From the IMG/VR virus record IMGVR_UViG_3300025000_000236, positions 1 to 38,718 of that record: 38,718 nucleotides of DNA. The stretch is one strand, 5' to 3'. Positions 31,384-37,797 of the stretch are shown piece by piece. The position numbers were made by a program, and so were the translations under genes. The notes beneath the pieces were generated by a model. It was given only the letters and a program-made list of their open reading frames with translations, was not told where the DNA came from and ran no database searches. Origin of the DNA: a virus. The number at the start of each line of letters is the position of its first letter. Position 1 is the first letter of the stretch.

Positions 31384-31731
31384 TTAGGTTATCAGTTCCG
31401 GGTTTTCGTAGATGTTGCCTATGACTTGGTAGTGGCAAGGGTTTGTTGTTTGGTCTCCGTCTTCGTCGGTGTGAATGAATGGAGAAAACCCAGCCAATTT
31501 TTTATCCCATTTAACTATATGGAAGGCGTTTTTGTAGCAGCCTAACCCTTCAATAATGTCCCCTTCGCAAATCTCTTTTCCGTTATTGTCACGAAGACCA
31601 GTGAACCGCAATATTTCAATAGGCTGCCTTTCGGCCAACCATTTAAATACTTCGCCCTGATAGCCCTGATCGCGGCTTTCTAGCATCTTATTTACTTCTC
31701 TGTGCCATGCCCTAAACTTGATCTCTCTCAT
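31384..31731 (-). CDS. YopX family protein 2
   Basis: The 115-residue protein begins MREIKFRAWH and ends YQVIGNIYENPELIT, nearly the same termini as YopX 1, with RFTGLRDNNGKEICEGDII in the middle. The central part (about 20-40 and 70-95) differs from YopX 1 and is shorter, so the copies are old or came separately. AAGGGGGG precedes the ATG. Function unknown. Confidence 0.87.
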   Translation of the reverse strand: MREIKFRAWHREVNKMLESRDQGYQGEVFKWLAERQPIEILRFTGLRDNNGKEICEGDIIEGLGCYKNAFHIVKWDKKLAGFSPFIHTDEDGDQTTNPCHYQVIGNIYENPELIT

Positions 31732-31752
31732 ACCCCCCCCTTATCCCTCCCG

Positions 31753-31768
31753 CTAGCCCGGCGGCTAG
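31753..31768. terminator. Small hairpin upstream of YopX 2
   Basis: CTAGCC and GGCTAG form a 6-bp stem with loop CGGC in the 51-bp gap between the leftward 102-residue gene and YopX 2. No T-run follows, so an mRNA processing role is more likely than termination. Confidence 0.35.
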
Positions 31769-31782
31769 GGGTGGTGTGTGTT

Positions 31783-32091
31783 TTACTCTGCAACTGCCTT
31801 TGATATTGCACAGCGAGCGGATTCCATGGCCGCGACAACGTCAGAAGTCCACGGTAAATCCCCTTCAACAGTAGACCTAGCAACCATGCAGTTTTGCAAA
31901 GATTCCAAAGCAGCCAATAACTCAGGTGCAGCGGCGATAAGGGTGGCGTTGGCAATATTTTCTTGAATATGTTCCCCGTTATCAGTGTTAGTTGTGTATC
32001 CCATGCAGGTAGCTACAACCCTGCCCGACTCATTAGCCACTGTTCCAATAGCCCGCGTTAATATTCTCCATGGTCCCGGTGTATGTTTCAT
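31783..32091 (-). CDS. Small phage protein (HTPGPW...AAAPELL type)
   Basis: I chose the ATG at 32091, behind AAAGGAG, rather than the longer frame to 32133, which would run over the operator-like site. The 102-residue product begins MKHTPGPWRILTRAIG and contains NATLIAAAPELLAALESLQN, a pattern frequent in small accessory phage proteins of unknown function. It may bind a small ligand or be a regulator; nothing in the sequence decides. Confidence 0.72.
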   Translation of the reverse strand: MKHTPGPWRILTRAIGTVANESGRVVATCMGYTTNTDNGEHIQENIANATLIAAAPELLAALESLQNCMVARSTVEGDLPWTSDVVAAMESARCAISKAVAE

Positions 32092-32113
32092 GCTATTCTC
32101 CTTTCCCCCTGCC

Positions 32114-32128
32114 CAACATAATACGTTG
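32114..32128. promoter_or_regulatory. CAAC-N7-GTTG operator-like site g
   Basis: CAACATAATACGTTG on the plus strand, or CAACGTATTATGTTG read with the leftward gene. It ends 22 bases before the start codon at 32091, with the ribosome site in between. Confidence 0.6.
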
Positions 32129-32147
32129 CCCACCCGCGCATGGCAAG

Positions 32148-32444
32148 TTATGCCAATAGACCAAACTTCTCCGCTATCAGTTGACTAATCTGCATCTTTA
32201 CTTGTGTCGCCGTGATAGCCTCTTTGACGGTTGCATAAACCGAAACCGTTGTTGGTATGCTCTCGGCAATCTCAAGGCACTCCCTAGCAACCTGCATCCT
32301 CGTATCTATGTCGCCTGACGATTCAAGTGTTGTCCATACTTCGGAACACTCGACGCAACGCCTACGCCGCCATACGCTCCCATTTTTTCGTTTACGGGAA
32401 TCAAACGTTCGTGTGTTGCTACTTTTGCAGTTTGGACAAACCAT
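32148..32444 (-). CDS. NrdR-like zinc-ribbon protein lacking the ATP-cone
   Basis: I chose ATG 32444 behind AAAGGAGG. The 98-residue product starts MVCPNCKSSNTRTFDSRKRK and continues to RRRRCVECSEVWTTLE. This copies the N-terminal DNA-binding zinc ribbon of the NrdR repressor (CPxC, DSR, RRRRC, CxxC, TT-E). NrdR then has an ATP-cone; here it is replaced by about 55 residues of helix (ECLEIAESIPTTVSVYATVK). It may be a phage transcription factor derived from NrdR. A CAAC/GTTG-type site precedes its own start, consistent with autoregulation. Confidence 0.78.
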   Translation of the reverse strand: MVCPNCKSSNTRTFDSRKRKNGSVWRRRRCVECSEVWTTLESSGDIDTRMQVARECLEIAESIPTTVSVYATVKEAITATQVKMQISQLIAEKFGLLA

Positions 32445-32468
32445 AGTGTGCACCTCCTTTACCTTGCA

Positions 32469-32483
32469 CAACATAATACTTTG
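32469..32483. promoter_or_regulatory. CAAC-N7-GTTG operator-like site h (zinc ribbon gene)
   Basis: Read leftward this is CAAAGTATTATGTTG; one half-site has a C-to-A change. It ends 24 bases before the ATG of the NrdR-like gene. Confidence 0.55.
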
Positions 32484-32514
32484 GATAACAATACAAAGCA
32501 AGGGCAATTTACCC

Positions 32515-32862
32515 TTACCTTCCCAATTGATCTAGTATCTCCATTGCCAGTTTTCGCTTATCCCCTTTGAGCGCCCGAAAATGCCCTAGGACTTGACTTT
32601 CCTCGTCGGTCAGGGAAACGGGCGTGATTAGCCGGTGGAACACGGTATCGCCATGCTTGCGGCAAATGTCGGCTATTTCCTCGGCTGGTACTTGCAGGCA
32701 ATACAGCATTTTGATGGCGGTAGGAAGCGCAGGTTCTCTGCCGCCCAAAATAACCTGAGCGCACATTGCCTCGCTAAGTGGGCACCTACTTTCCACTACC
32801 CAATCTTTTACATAGATGTATCGCGTCATATTGAATTTCTTGGCTATGATCTTATGTAACAT
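32515..32862 (-). CDS. Putative HTH regulator, leftward gene of the divergent switch
   Basis: The 115-residue protein has LGGREPALPTAIKMLYCLQVPAEEIADIC, split in my reading as GGREPALPTAIKML plus CLQVPAEEIAD. This is like the second half of XRE/Cro-type DNA-binding domains (G+xxPxLPTxxKL..aL.VpxEEL). The first helices (YVKDWVVESRCPLSEAM) are divergent. The C-terminus is charged and helical. It is first in the leftward block and is read from a near-consensus promoter. By position it is the best candidate for a repressor or Cro, but the HTH is not certain. GAGGAGG precedes the ATG. Confidence 0.6.
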   Translation of the reverse strand: MLHKIIAKKFNMTRYIYVKDWVVESRCPLSEAMCAQVILGGREPALPTAIKMLYCLQVPAEEIADICRKHGDTVFHRLITPVSLTDEESQVLGHFRALKGDKRKLAMEILDQLGR

Positions 32863-32881
32863 GATAATTCCTCCTCAAAAT

Positions 32882-32896
32882 CAAAGTATGTTGTTC
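32882..32896. promoter_or_regulatory. Degenerate operator-like site i (HTH gene)
   Basis: Read leftward, GAACAACATACTTTG matches the plus-strand form of site h at 12 of 15 positions and ends 19 bases before the start at 32862. It lies at the predicted transcription start of the leftward promoter. Confidence 0.4.
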
Positions 32897-32906
32897 GTTG
32901 CATCAA

Positions 32907-32935
32907 GTTATATCTAGTCGCACCGATTATGTCAA
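32907..32935 (-). promoter_or_regulatory. Near-consensus leftward promoter
   Basis: Read leftward: TTGACA (32935-32930), a 17-bp spacer, then TATAAC (32912-32907). This is the best sigma-70-type promoter in the window and should drive the HTH gene and perhaps the leftward block. Confidence 0.85.
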
Positions 32936-32940
32936 GTAAC

Positions 32941-32970
32941 TTGTTTGTGGTATGGTTAAGTTTTTATAAT
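32941..32970 (+). promoter_or_regulatory. Rightward early promoter
   Basis: TTGTTT (32941-32946), an 18-bp spacer and a perfect TATAAT (32965-32970). It lies almost back-to-back with the leftward promoter and would drive the early genes from 33073. Confidence 0.65.
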
Positions 32971-32974
32971 TTTA

Positions 32975-32990
32975 AAAATGTGTACATTTT
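32975..32990. promoter_or_regulatory. Palindromic operator at the early promoter
   Basis: AAAATGT-GT-ACATTTT is a perfect 7-bp inverted repeat with a 2-bp centre, 4 bases after the TATAAT box, so a bound protein would cover the transcription start. It is different from the CAAC/GTTG family. Confidence 0.6.
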
Positions 32991-33072
32991 ATTATTTATT
33001 GCGTATAACAAAAACCAACGAAACACAACGGGCCACAAGATGCTTTAACTGACGTAGCACAAGGAGGAAAGT

Positions 33073-33231
33073 ATGACGCAACAAATTGCATTGCTGGAAA
33101 TGATCGACTTGCAAGTAATGGAGGTGATGGCGCAGGTAAGGGAGCAGGGATTCGAGGGACGGGAAACGAAGGACGCAATACGGCAACTGGCCGAGCAGGT
33201 ACAACAATTGGAGGAGGTAATCAATGGCTGA
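33073..33231 (+). CDS. 52-residue coiled-coil early protein
   Basis: The ATG at 33073 lies behind AAGGAGG. The product is one amphipathic helix pair with heptad-like spacing (MIDLQVMEVMAQVREQGF, then AIRQLAEQVQQLEEVI). No family is recognised. It is the first rightward gene of the switch region and overlaps the next gene by 8 bases, so it may act with that HTH protein, for instance as a dimerising partner. Confidence 0.6.
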   Translation: MTQQIALLEMIDLQVMEVMAQVREQGFEGRETKDAIRQLAEQVQQLEEVING

Positions 33232-33397
33232 CGTAGTAACGATGACGCTGAAAACAGCGGCGGAAATGTACGGGGTAAAACTCTCCACCCTGCGCCTTAT
33301 GTGCGTAAAGGGAACGGTGGCCAGTACTAAGCCGGGTAAGCGGCGGTATGTGACCCGTGAGGCAATGGATGCGGTGTTTGTAGCCGCGTCCAAGTAA
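33224..33397 (+). CDS. Excisionase/MerR-type HTH protein
   Basis: The 57-residue product contains TLKTAAEMYGVKLSTLRLMC, a MerR/excisionase-type helix-turn-helix, followed by the wing region GKRRYVTREAMDAVF. Small proteins of this kind bind DNA as Cro-like regulators or excisionases. No integrase is in the window, so a regulatory role is more likely here. GAGGAGG gives a strong ribosome site. It is a candidate to bind one of the palindromes nearby. Confidence 0.72.
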   Translation: MADVVTMTLKTAAEMYGVKLSTLRLMCVKGTVASTKPGKRRYVTREAMDAVFVAASK

Positions 33398-33398
33398 C

Positions 33399-33413
33399 CA
33401 ACAAATTACGTTG
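33399..33413. promoter_or_regulatory. CAAC-N7-GTTG operator-like site c (ParB-like 1)
   Basis: CAACAAATTACGTTG begins 2 bases after the HTH gene stop and ends 19 bases before the ATG of the first ParB-like gene. No clear -35 box is seen, so promoter strength here is uncertain. Confidence 0.6.
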
Positions 33414-33432
33414 AACAGGTAAGGGGTTTGTA

Positions 33433-34149
33433 ATGGAATTTCACGAAGCAGCGGGGCTTTTTCCAATGATGGATGATGCAGCATTTTCCGAGTTGTGCCG
33501 GGATATAGGTAAGCAGGGGTTGATTGAACCTATCTGGACATACGAGGGTAAAATCATCGACGGGCGCAACCGTTACCGGGCTTGTGAACGGTTGCAGATA
33601 GAACCATCGTTCAGGGAGTGGAGCGGCAGCGGTAGCCTGACACAGTTCGTCGTGTCGCTGAACCTCAACAGGCGGCACCTGACCACAGGGCAAAAGGCGG
33701 CGATTGCAGTTGCGATTATTCCCATGTTAGCGGCGGAGGCCAAGGAAAGGCAAAGAGAACATGGAGGGACGGCTCCCGGCAAAAAATCACTTGATCAGAA
33801 TTCTGTACAAGTGTTCCCCCGTGCCAATGTTCAAGCTGCAGATGTGGTTGGCATCAGTCACGACACAGTAGCCAAAATGAAGAAGCTCACCGAGGAAGCA
33901 CCAGAACTTGCCAAGCAAGTTAAGCAGGGAAAGAAGACAGTCAATCAGGCATATCAGGAAATCAAACCAATTCCATATGGCAAAGAAGTCACCATACCAA
34001 GGCCAAAAGGAGAGCAGGCTACACAAGCAATGCAGTTTGCGGTTATGGCTATTAGCCAATTGGAAAGGATTAAAAACGAAGACCCTCAAAGCGTAGCCGC
34101 GCTTACGAGGGTCCAAAACTGGATAACAAACAGACTGAAAGGAGAATAA
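33433..34149 (+). CDS. ParB-like protein 1
   Basis: The 238-residue protein has a ParB/Srx N-terminal domain: LCRDIGKQGLIEPIWTYEGK and KIIDGRNRYRACERLQI, the DGxxRYRA box that binds CTP in true ParB proteins. A helix-turn-helix follows (NVQAADVVGISHDTVAKMKK) with a helical C-terminus. No ParA gene is near. Phage ParB-domain proteins are often early regulators or DNA-modification-associated proteins rather than segregation factors. It could bind the dispersed palindromes. Confidence 0.8.
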   Translation: MEFHEAAGLFPMMDDAAFSELCRDIGKQGLIEPIWTYEGKIIDGRNRYRACERLQIEPSFREWSGSGSLTQFVVSLNLNRRHLTTGQKAAIAVAIIPMLAAEAKERQREHGGTAPGKKSLDQNSVQVFPRANVQAADVVGISHDTVAKMKKLTEEAPELAKQVKQGKKTVNQAYQEIKPIPYGKEVTIPRPKGEQATQAMQFAVMAISQLERIKNEDPQSVAALTRVQNWITNRLKGE

Positions 34150-34152
34150 CAC

Positions 34153-34929
34153 ATGAAGATTAAGGAATCAAAAAATTATGAACAATTTGGATTGTTGGAT
34201 TTCAACCGGGATGTTGACCACACCAACGCACTTGAACGCAGCATGAAAACACACGGATGGATCGACGCATACCCCGCTCACGTTGTTAAGGAAGACGGCA
34301 AACTAAAAATAAAGGACGGCCATCACCGCTTTACGGTAGCCCAAAAGCTAGGGATACCTGTCAAATACGTAGTTTGCTCTGACGACATTACCATACAGGA
34401 AATCGAGTCTAGCCACAACAAATGGAACATGGACGACTATCTTACATCCTATGTACGAGCAGGGCTTACCCCATATATAGCAATCAAGGAACTCCAAATG
34501 AAAACCGGGATAAGTTTGGCGGCAATAGTTTCAATGTGTGCGGGCGAAAGCGCCGGGTCCAAGAACAAGAACAAACAATTCAAGACCGGCACTTTTAGAA
34601 TTAAGGACACAAAGCACATCGAGGATGTTTACGGGCTTATCTGTGTAATCGCTATCACTGGAGCCAGTTGGGCCAATACGACGTTGGTAACGCAATCTCT
34701 TTCCAAGATAGCTTTATGTAGCAAGGTTAATACCCGGCGTCTAAAAGACAACATAAAAAAATATCCATTTCTCATCAAAAAGCAGCCCAACCTTCAGTCT
34801 TACCTGGAAATGTTTGAAAAAATCTACAACCACAACAGTAAAGACAAAATACCCTTAGCTTTCATTGTTAAGGAGTCTGCACACAACCGCCAACCAGCCG
34901 CCATAGGCAGAGCAAAACAAGCCGCATAG
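34153..34929 (+). CDS. ParB/Srx-like protein 2
   Basis: The 258-residue product begins with a ParB-like fold: LERSMKTHGWIDAYPAHVVK and LKIKDGHHRFTVAQKLGIPV, where DGHHR replaces the DGRNR of ParB-like 1. The rest is helical and Lys-rich (SKNKNKQFKTGTFRIKDTKH), with no obvious HTH. It starts 3 bases after the first ParB-like stop, so both are made together. Members with DGHHR are often called ParB-like nucleases, but activity is unproven. Confidence 0.75.
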   Translation: MKIKESKNYEQFGLLDFNRDVDHTNALERSMKTHGWIDAYPAHVVKEDGKLKIKDGHHRFTVAQKLGIPVKYVVCSDDITIQEIESSHNKWNMDDYLTSYVRAGLTPYIAIKELQMKTGISLAAIVSMCAGESAGSKNKNKQFKTGTFRIKDTKHIEDVYGLICVIAITGASWANTTLVTQSLSKIALCSKVNTRRLKDNIKKYPFLIKKQPNLQSYLEMFEKIYNHNSKDKIPLAFIVKESAHNRQPAAIGRAKQAA

Positions 34930-34940
34930 AACTGCCAAGC

Positions 34941-34955
34941 CAACAAATTACGTTA
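34941..34955. promoter_or_regulatory. CAAC-N7-GTTG operator-like site d
   Basis: CAACAAATTACGTTA differs from site c only in the last base and ends 18 bases before the ATG at 34974. CCAAC flanks it on the right, as at site a. Confidence 0.58.
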
Positions 34956-34973
34956 ACCAACGGAGGAATTACC

Positions 34974-35153
34974 ATGACCCGCAAGACCGCCCGACTTTTA
35001 CAGCAAGCCCTAGTGTGCATTGCACTCCTTGCTTCCGGCATCGTCCTGATGGACAGCGGGGCAGAGGTAACGCCAAAGGGGGAACAGGAGCAAAAGTACA
35101 ACCGTTCTGTGGAGTGCAACGCTTATCAGTGCGTTGTGTGCCACTTACAGTAA
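34974..35153 (+). CDS. Small secreted or membrane protein (59 aa)
   Basis: The ATG at 34974 follows GGAGG. The product has a basic start (MTRKTARLLQQ), a hydrophobic segment ALVCIALLASGIVLM, and a polar tail ending CNAYQCVVCHLQ. The tail has a three-Cys pattern that could bind metal or form disulfides outside the membrane. No family is recognised. Confidence 0.58.
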   Translation: MTRKTARLLQQALVCIALLASGIVLMDSGAEVTPKGEQEQKYNRSVECNAYQCVVCHLQ

Positions 35154-35166
35154 GGAGGGATTTAAT

Positions 35167-35322
35167 ATGACATGGCTATACGTGGCGGCAATTATGGGCG
35201 CGCCTGTCGGCTTCATTCTGGGCTTTCTGTTCTGCGCGGCACTCGGGGTGGATACCGAGAAGGATGAAAAGATAGCGGCATTGCAGAAGATCATTCGTGA
35301 CCGGCAGTGCATACCGGAATAG
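35167..35322 (+). CDS. Single-pass membrane protein (51 aa)
   Basis: ATG 35167 lies behind AAGGAGGG. The N-terminal part is one hydrophobic span (WLYVAAIMGAPVGFILGFLF), followed by an acidic-basic helix (DTEKDEKIAALQKIIRDRQ). It is a typical phage early membrane miniprotein. No family is recognised. Confidence 0.6.
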   Translation: MTWLYVAAIMGAPVGFILGFLFCAALGVDTEKDEKIAALQKIIRDRQCIPE

Positions 35323-35338
35323 GAAAGGAGAACTAATT

Positions 35339-35584
35339 ATGAAAAAGATAATACTAGCCGCAATGTTTTTGCTGGTAGCAGGTTGCACAAACGAAGACCA
35401 AGCAAAAAACATCCTTTCAGCACAAGGATACAATGACATTACTTTTACTGGATACAATTTTTTTGCTTGCTCAGAGGATGATTTTTATCACACCGGTTTT
35501 GTGGCTACCTCCCCCGCTGGTGTTTCAGTAAGTGGAACCGTGTGCTCTGGCCTTTTTTTCAAAGGTGCAACCATCAGATATTAA
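35339..35584 (+). CDS. Phage lipoprotein of the TGYxFFxCSEDD type
   Basis: The 81-residue product has a lipoprotein signal MKKIILAAMFLLVAGC (lipobox VAGC), then a small beta domain. The domain has AQGYNDITFTGYNFFACSED, FVATSPAGVSVSGTVCSG and a final GATIRY. I recall this pattern as a recurring small phage lipoprotein; function unknown, possibly in superinfection exclusion. AAAGGAG precedes the ATG. Confidence 0.75.
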   Translation: MKKIILAAMFLLVAGCTNEDQAKNILSAQGYNDITFTGYNFFACSEDDFYHTGFVATSPAGVSVSGTVCSGLFFKGATIRY

Positions 35585-35593
35585 GGGGGAAAC

Positions 35594-35839
35594 GTGACAC
35601 TCACAGAGGTTATCAACAACAGCGATATCAAAGAAGCGCCGGGGGAATACTTCGCTATCCGCGAAATTTACCTCCCCAATATCAAGGGTCCGACCTTCCG
35701 CCTCCGCTGCATCCCGCTCACGTTCGATGTGTCGCTGGAAAGTGACGATGGGGACGGCTTCCGCTTTAGCGTAAGCGATTTGGAGGCGGAGGATTGGCTG
35801 GTGTTGCCCAATGAGGAGATAGGGGGGAGGGCGGCATGA
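35594..35839 (+). CDS. Hypothetical early protein (81 aa)
   Basis: The frame starts with GTG at 35594 after AAGGGGGAA. It is an acidic beta-rich protein (GEYFAIREIYLPNIKGPTF, LTFDVSLESDDGDGFRFSV) ending in EEIGGRAA. I do not recognise it. Its stop overlaps the following start (ATGA), so the next membrane protein is co-translated. Confidence 0.6.
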   Translation: MTLTEVINNSDIKEAPGEYFAIREIYLPNIKGPTFRLRCIPLTFDVSLESDDGDGFRFSVSDLEAEDWLVLPNEEIGGRAA

Positions 35840-36018
35840 AATTCAAAATAATGGCTGTGGCTAATGTTGCAGCATGGGTAGGTATGGCAATAGGTGTTGT
35901 AGGACAGCACCCTAGTACTGATGGCAACCCGTACACCTATTCAATAGTAGCCGCAGTTTTTACCACTGTTGGTGGAGCTACCTTGTTGGGCTATTGGGCT
36001 GGAAGGGAAGACCGATGA
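35836..36018 (+). CDS. Two-span membrane protein (60 aa)
   Basis: The product has two hydrophobic spans: IMAVANVAAWVGMAIGVVG and SIVAAVFTTVGGATLLGYW, joined by a short polar loop with STDGNPYTY. It ends with GREDR, probably cytoplasmic. It overlaps both neighbours by ATGA. Size and topology would fit a holin-like or envelope-modifying early protein; nothing decides. Confidence 0.6.
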   Translation: MKFKIMAVANVAAWVGMAIGVVGQHPSTDGNPYTYSIVAAVFTTVGGATLLGYWAGREDR

Positions 36019-36161
36019 ACCTCCACCCCCCGCACGTATTTGTTTGCGACGTACACGACTGCATCCACAACAACGGCGACGGTGATTGCCAGCGTACCTC
36101 ATTGACCATTGGTGACGATGGGAAGTGTTTTTATCTGAAGGAAGGGGAGGGAAAGAAATGA
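36015..36161 (+). CDS. Cysteine-rich small protein, DUF1540-like
   Basis: The 48-residue product reads VFVCDVHDCIHNNGDGDCQR, then LTIGDDGKCF. The spacing C-x4-C and the later C-x-x-x-I/L-x-I resemble the DUF1540 metal-binding pattern (V.C.v..C.yN...C....I.i). It starts and stops by ATGA overlaps with its neighbours. Function unknown. Confidence 0.58.
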   Translation: MNLHPPHVFVCDVHDCIHNNGDGDCQRTSLTIGDDGKCFYLKEGEGKK

Positions 36162-36688
36162 GCAGGCTTTATGAGCTGACACAAGAGATGGAAGACTTGA
36201 TGGATGCCGAGGTGTGCGACGAAACGGCACTTGAAAGGGTATTTGGCAACATTCAGATGAAGGCCCAAAACATCTGTCAATTTGTCCGTGTACTGGAATC
36301 TGAAGCAGCCATGTATCAGGCCGAAGTTGACAGACTAGCTGCACACGCTAAGGCGAGAGAGACCCGAGTAAAGCAGATAAAGGAATACTTGAAGCTGAAC
36401 ATGGAACGGCTAGCAGTTGAGAAGATCCCCGCTGGCACGTTCAATATTTCTCTGCAAAACAATTCACAACCGGCGCTGGAAGCTGACAACGAGAACGAGG
36501 CACCCAATGAATACATTGACATTATCCCCTGGACTGAAGTTTCAAAAGTTGATCATGATAAACTCACCGAAAAAGCTGAAAAAAGTGAAAGCATCCCCGC
36601 AAGAGACAGAATCAAAGCCGCCTTGCTTGCCGGGAAAGAGGTCAAGGGGTGGACAATCAAGCGCGGCAAGCATGTACGCATCCGGTGA
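36158..36688 (+). CDS. Gp157-like protein
   Basis: The 176-residue protein starts at ATG 36158, overlapping the previous stop. It is mostly coiled coil, beginning MSRLYELTQEMEDLMD, then NICQFVRVLESEAAMYQAEV and KARETRVKQIKEYLKLNMER. A beta tail follows (FNISLQNNSQPALEA, VKGWTIKRGKHVRIR). This matches the Siphovirus Gp157 family, which is encoded beside recombination genes; it has been linked to phage resistance in streptococci. The ERF gene follows. Confidence 0.82.
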   Translation: MSRLYELTQEMEDLMDAEVCDETALERVFGNIQMKAQNICQFVRVLESEAAMYQAEVDRLAAHAKARETRVKQIKEYLKLNMERLAVEKIPAGTFNISLQNNSQPALEADNENEAPNEYIDIIPWTEVSKVDHDKLTEKAEKSESIPARDRIKAALLAGKEVKGWTIKRGKHVRIR

Positions 36689-36745
36689 ATATGACCCGTT
36701 TGAGTGCTTCGATCACAAGAAACGACCAGTAGGGGAGGTTTGGAA

Positions 36746-37396
36746 ATGACGAAATCTGACAGCATCAAAGAACTGGCGGCAGCACTAGCTAAGGCGTTTC
36801 CCGAAATCGACAAGGCCGACAAGGAACGCACTAATCCCCACTTCCGTTCCAAGTATGCCGACTTGGGGAATGTGGTGGACGCTATTAAACCGGCACTGTG
36901 TAATCACGGACTGTCGTTTGTGCAGCACTGCCACCAAGGGGAGAACGCGGCGATAGTGGAGACGGTAATTATCCATTCCTCCGGCGAGTGGATGTCCTGC
37001 GGCTGTATCTCCGTTCCCACTATCAAGGCCGATCCGCAAGCATACGGCTCTGCCCTTACCTATGCTCGTCGCTATTCCTTGTCTGCCGCGTTCGGAGTGG
37101 CACCGGAGGATGATGACGGTAATGCCGCGGTTAAGGCACCGGAGGCAAAGAAGCGCCAACCCTCCGGCTTGTCTCCCCTTGACGCACTTAGAAAGGAGTT
37201 GGCCGACTTCTCCCCCGAACTCAACGAGCGGAAGACGTTGCTTGCACAAGCCACCAAAAGCAAGGGGGAGGACGGAAAAGATAAGTGGATGGAACTGGAG
37301 AAGCTGGACACATACACAGAGAAGGCGTGCGGGTTTGCACTTGGCAAAGTACGCGCCTACATCGACAACATGAAGAAGGAGAAAGCAAGTGCCTAA
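36746..37396 (+). CDS. ERF-family single-strand annealing protein
   Basis: The 216-residue product has the ERF signature: NPHFRSKYADLGNVVDAIKP, then LCNHGLSFVQHC and YGSALTYARRYSLSAAFGVA followed by PEDDDGN. ERF proteins anneal complementary single strands in phage recombination and concatemer formation. The C-terminus is variable and helical. ATG 36746 is preferred over the upstream start at 36704 (AGGGGAGG precedes it). It sits with SSB and a nuclease in one operon. Confidence 0.9.
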   Translation: MTKSDSIKELAAALAKAFPEIDKADKERTNPHFRSKYADLGNVVDAIKPALCNHGLSFVQHCHQGENAAIVETVIIHSSGEWMSCGCISVPTIKADPQAYGSALTYARRYSLSAAFGVAPEDDDGNAAVKAPEAKKRQPSGLSPLDALRKELADFSPELNERKTLLAQATKSKGEDGKDKWMELEKLDTYTEKACGFALGKVRAYIDNMKKEKASA

Positions 37397-37781
37397 TTAT
37401 TTCAAGATTGAGAAGCTGGAAGGTCACATTGGCCGCATCGAAGCCAAGGAACGGTACACGGATTTCTCTGTTGTGTTTAACCAGAAGCCGAAGGAAGGGC
37501 AGCCCGAAAAAGCAACGGTATGGTTCTCCTGTCGCGCAGTCGGCAAAGCACATGACGCTGTACGTCATCTGTCCAAAGGGGCGGCGGTATCCATCACCAA
37601 CATGATTCCGGAAGCGTGGAAAGACAAACAAGGCGCGGAACGTTGGTCGTGGGTAGTGTTTGCGGCGGAACCGTGGCAGAGGCAGGAAGATGGTGGCGGA
37701 GGCGGAGGTGGATACCATGAACCGACATTCAATCCAGACGATGACATTCCGTTTAATTTGCCCCCTCACTTGATGGCGTAG
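37389..37781 (+). CDS. ssb: Single-stranded DNA-binding protein
   Basis: The GTG start at 37389 lies behind AAGGAG and overlaps the ERF gene by 8 bases. The 130-residue protein has an OB-fold (YTDFSVVFNQKPKEG, ATVWFSCRAVGKAHDAV, AAVSITNMIPEAWK, WSWVVFAAEPW), a glycine-rich linker and an acidic tip DDDIPF. In most SSBs that tip is the very C-terminus and recruits partners; here NLPPHLMA follows it. It coats ssDNA during replication and recombination. Confidence 0.85.
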   Translation: MPNYFKIEKLEGHIGRIEAKERYTDFSVVFNQKPKEGQPEKATVWFSCRAVGKAHDAVRHLSKGAAVSITNMIPEAWKDKQGAERWSWVVFAAEPWQRQEDGGGGGGGYHEPTFNPDDDIPFNLPPHLMA

Positions 37782-37797
37782 AGTTGTGATGGCCGGG

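Noticed and set aside
31728-31955. 75-residue leftward frame with ATGA overlap to YopX 2
   Set aside because: It is nested out of frame in a better-supported gene and is a Pro/Leu/Arg-rich shadow.
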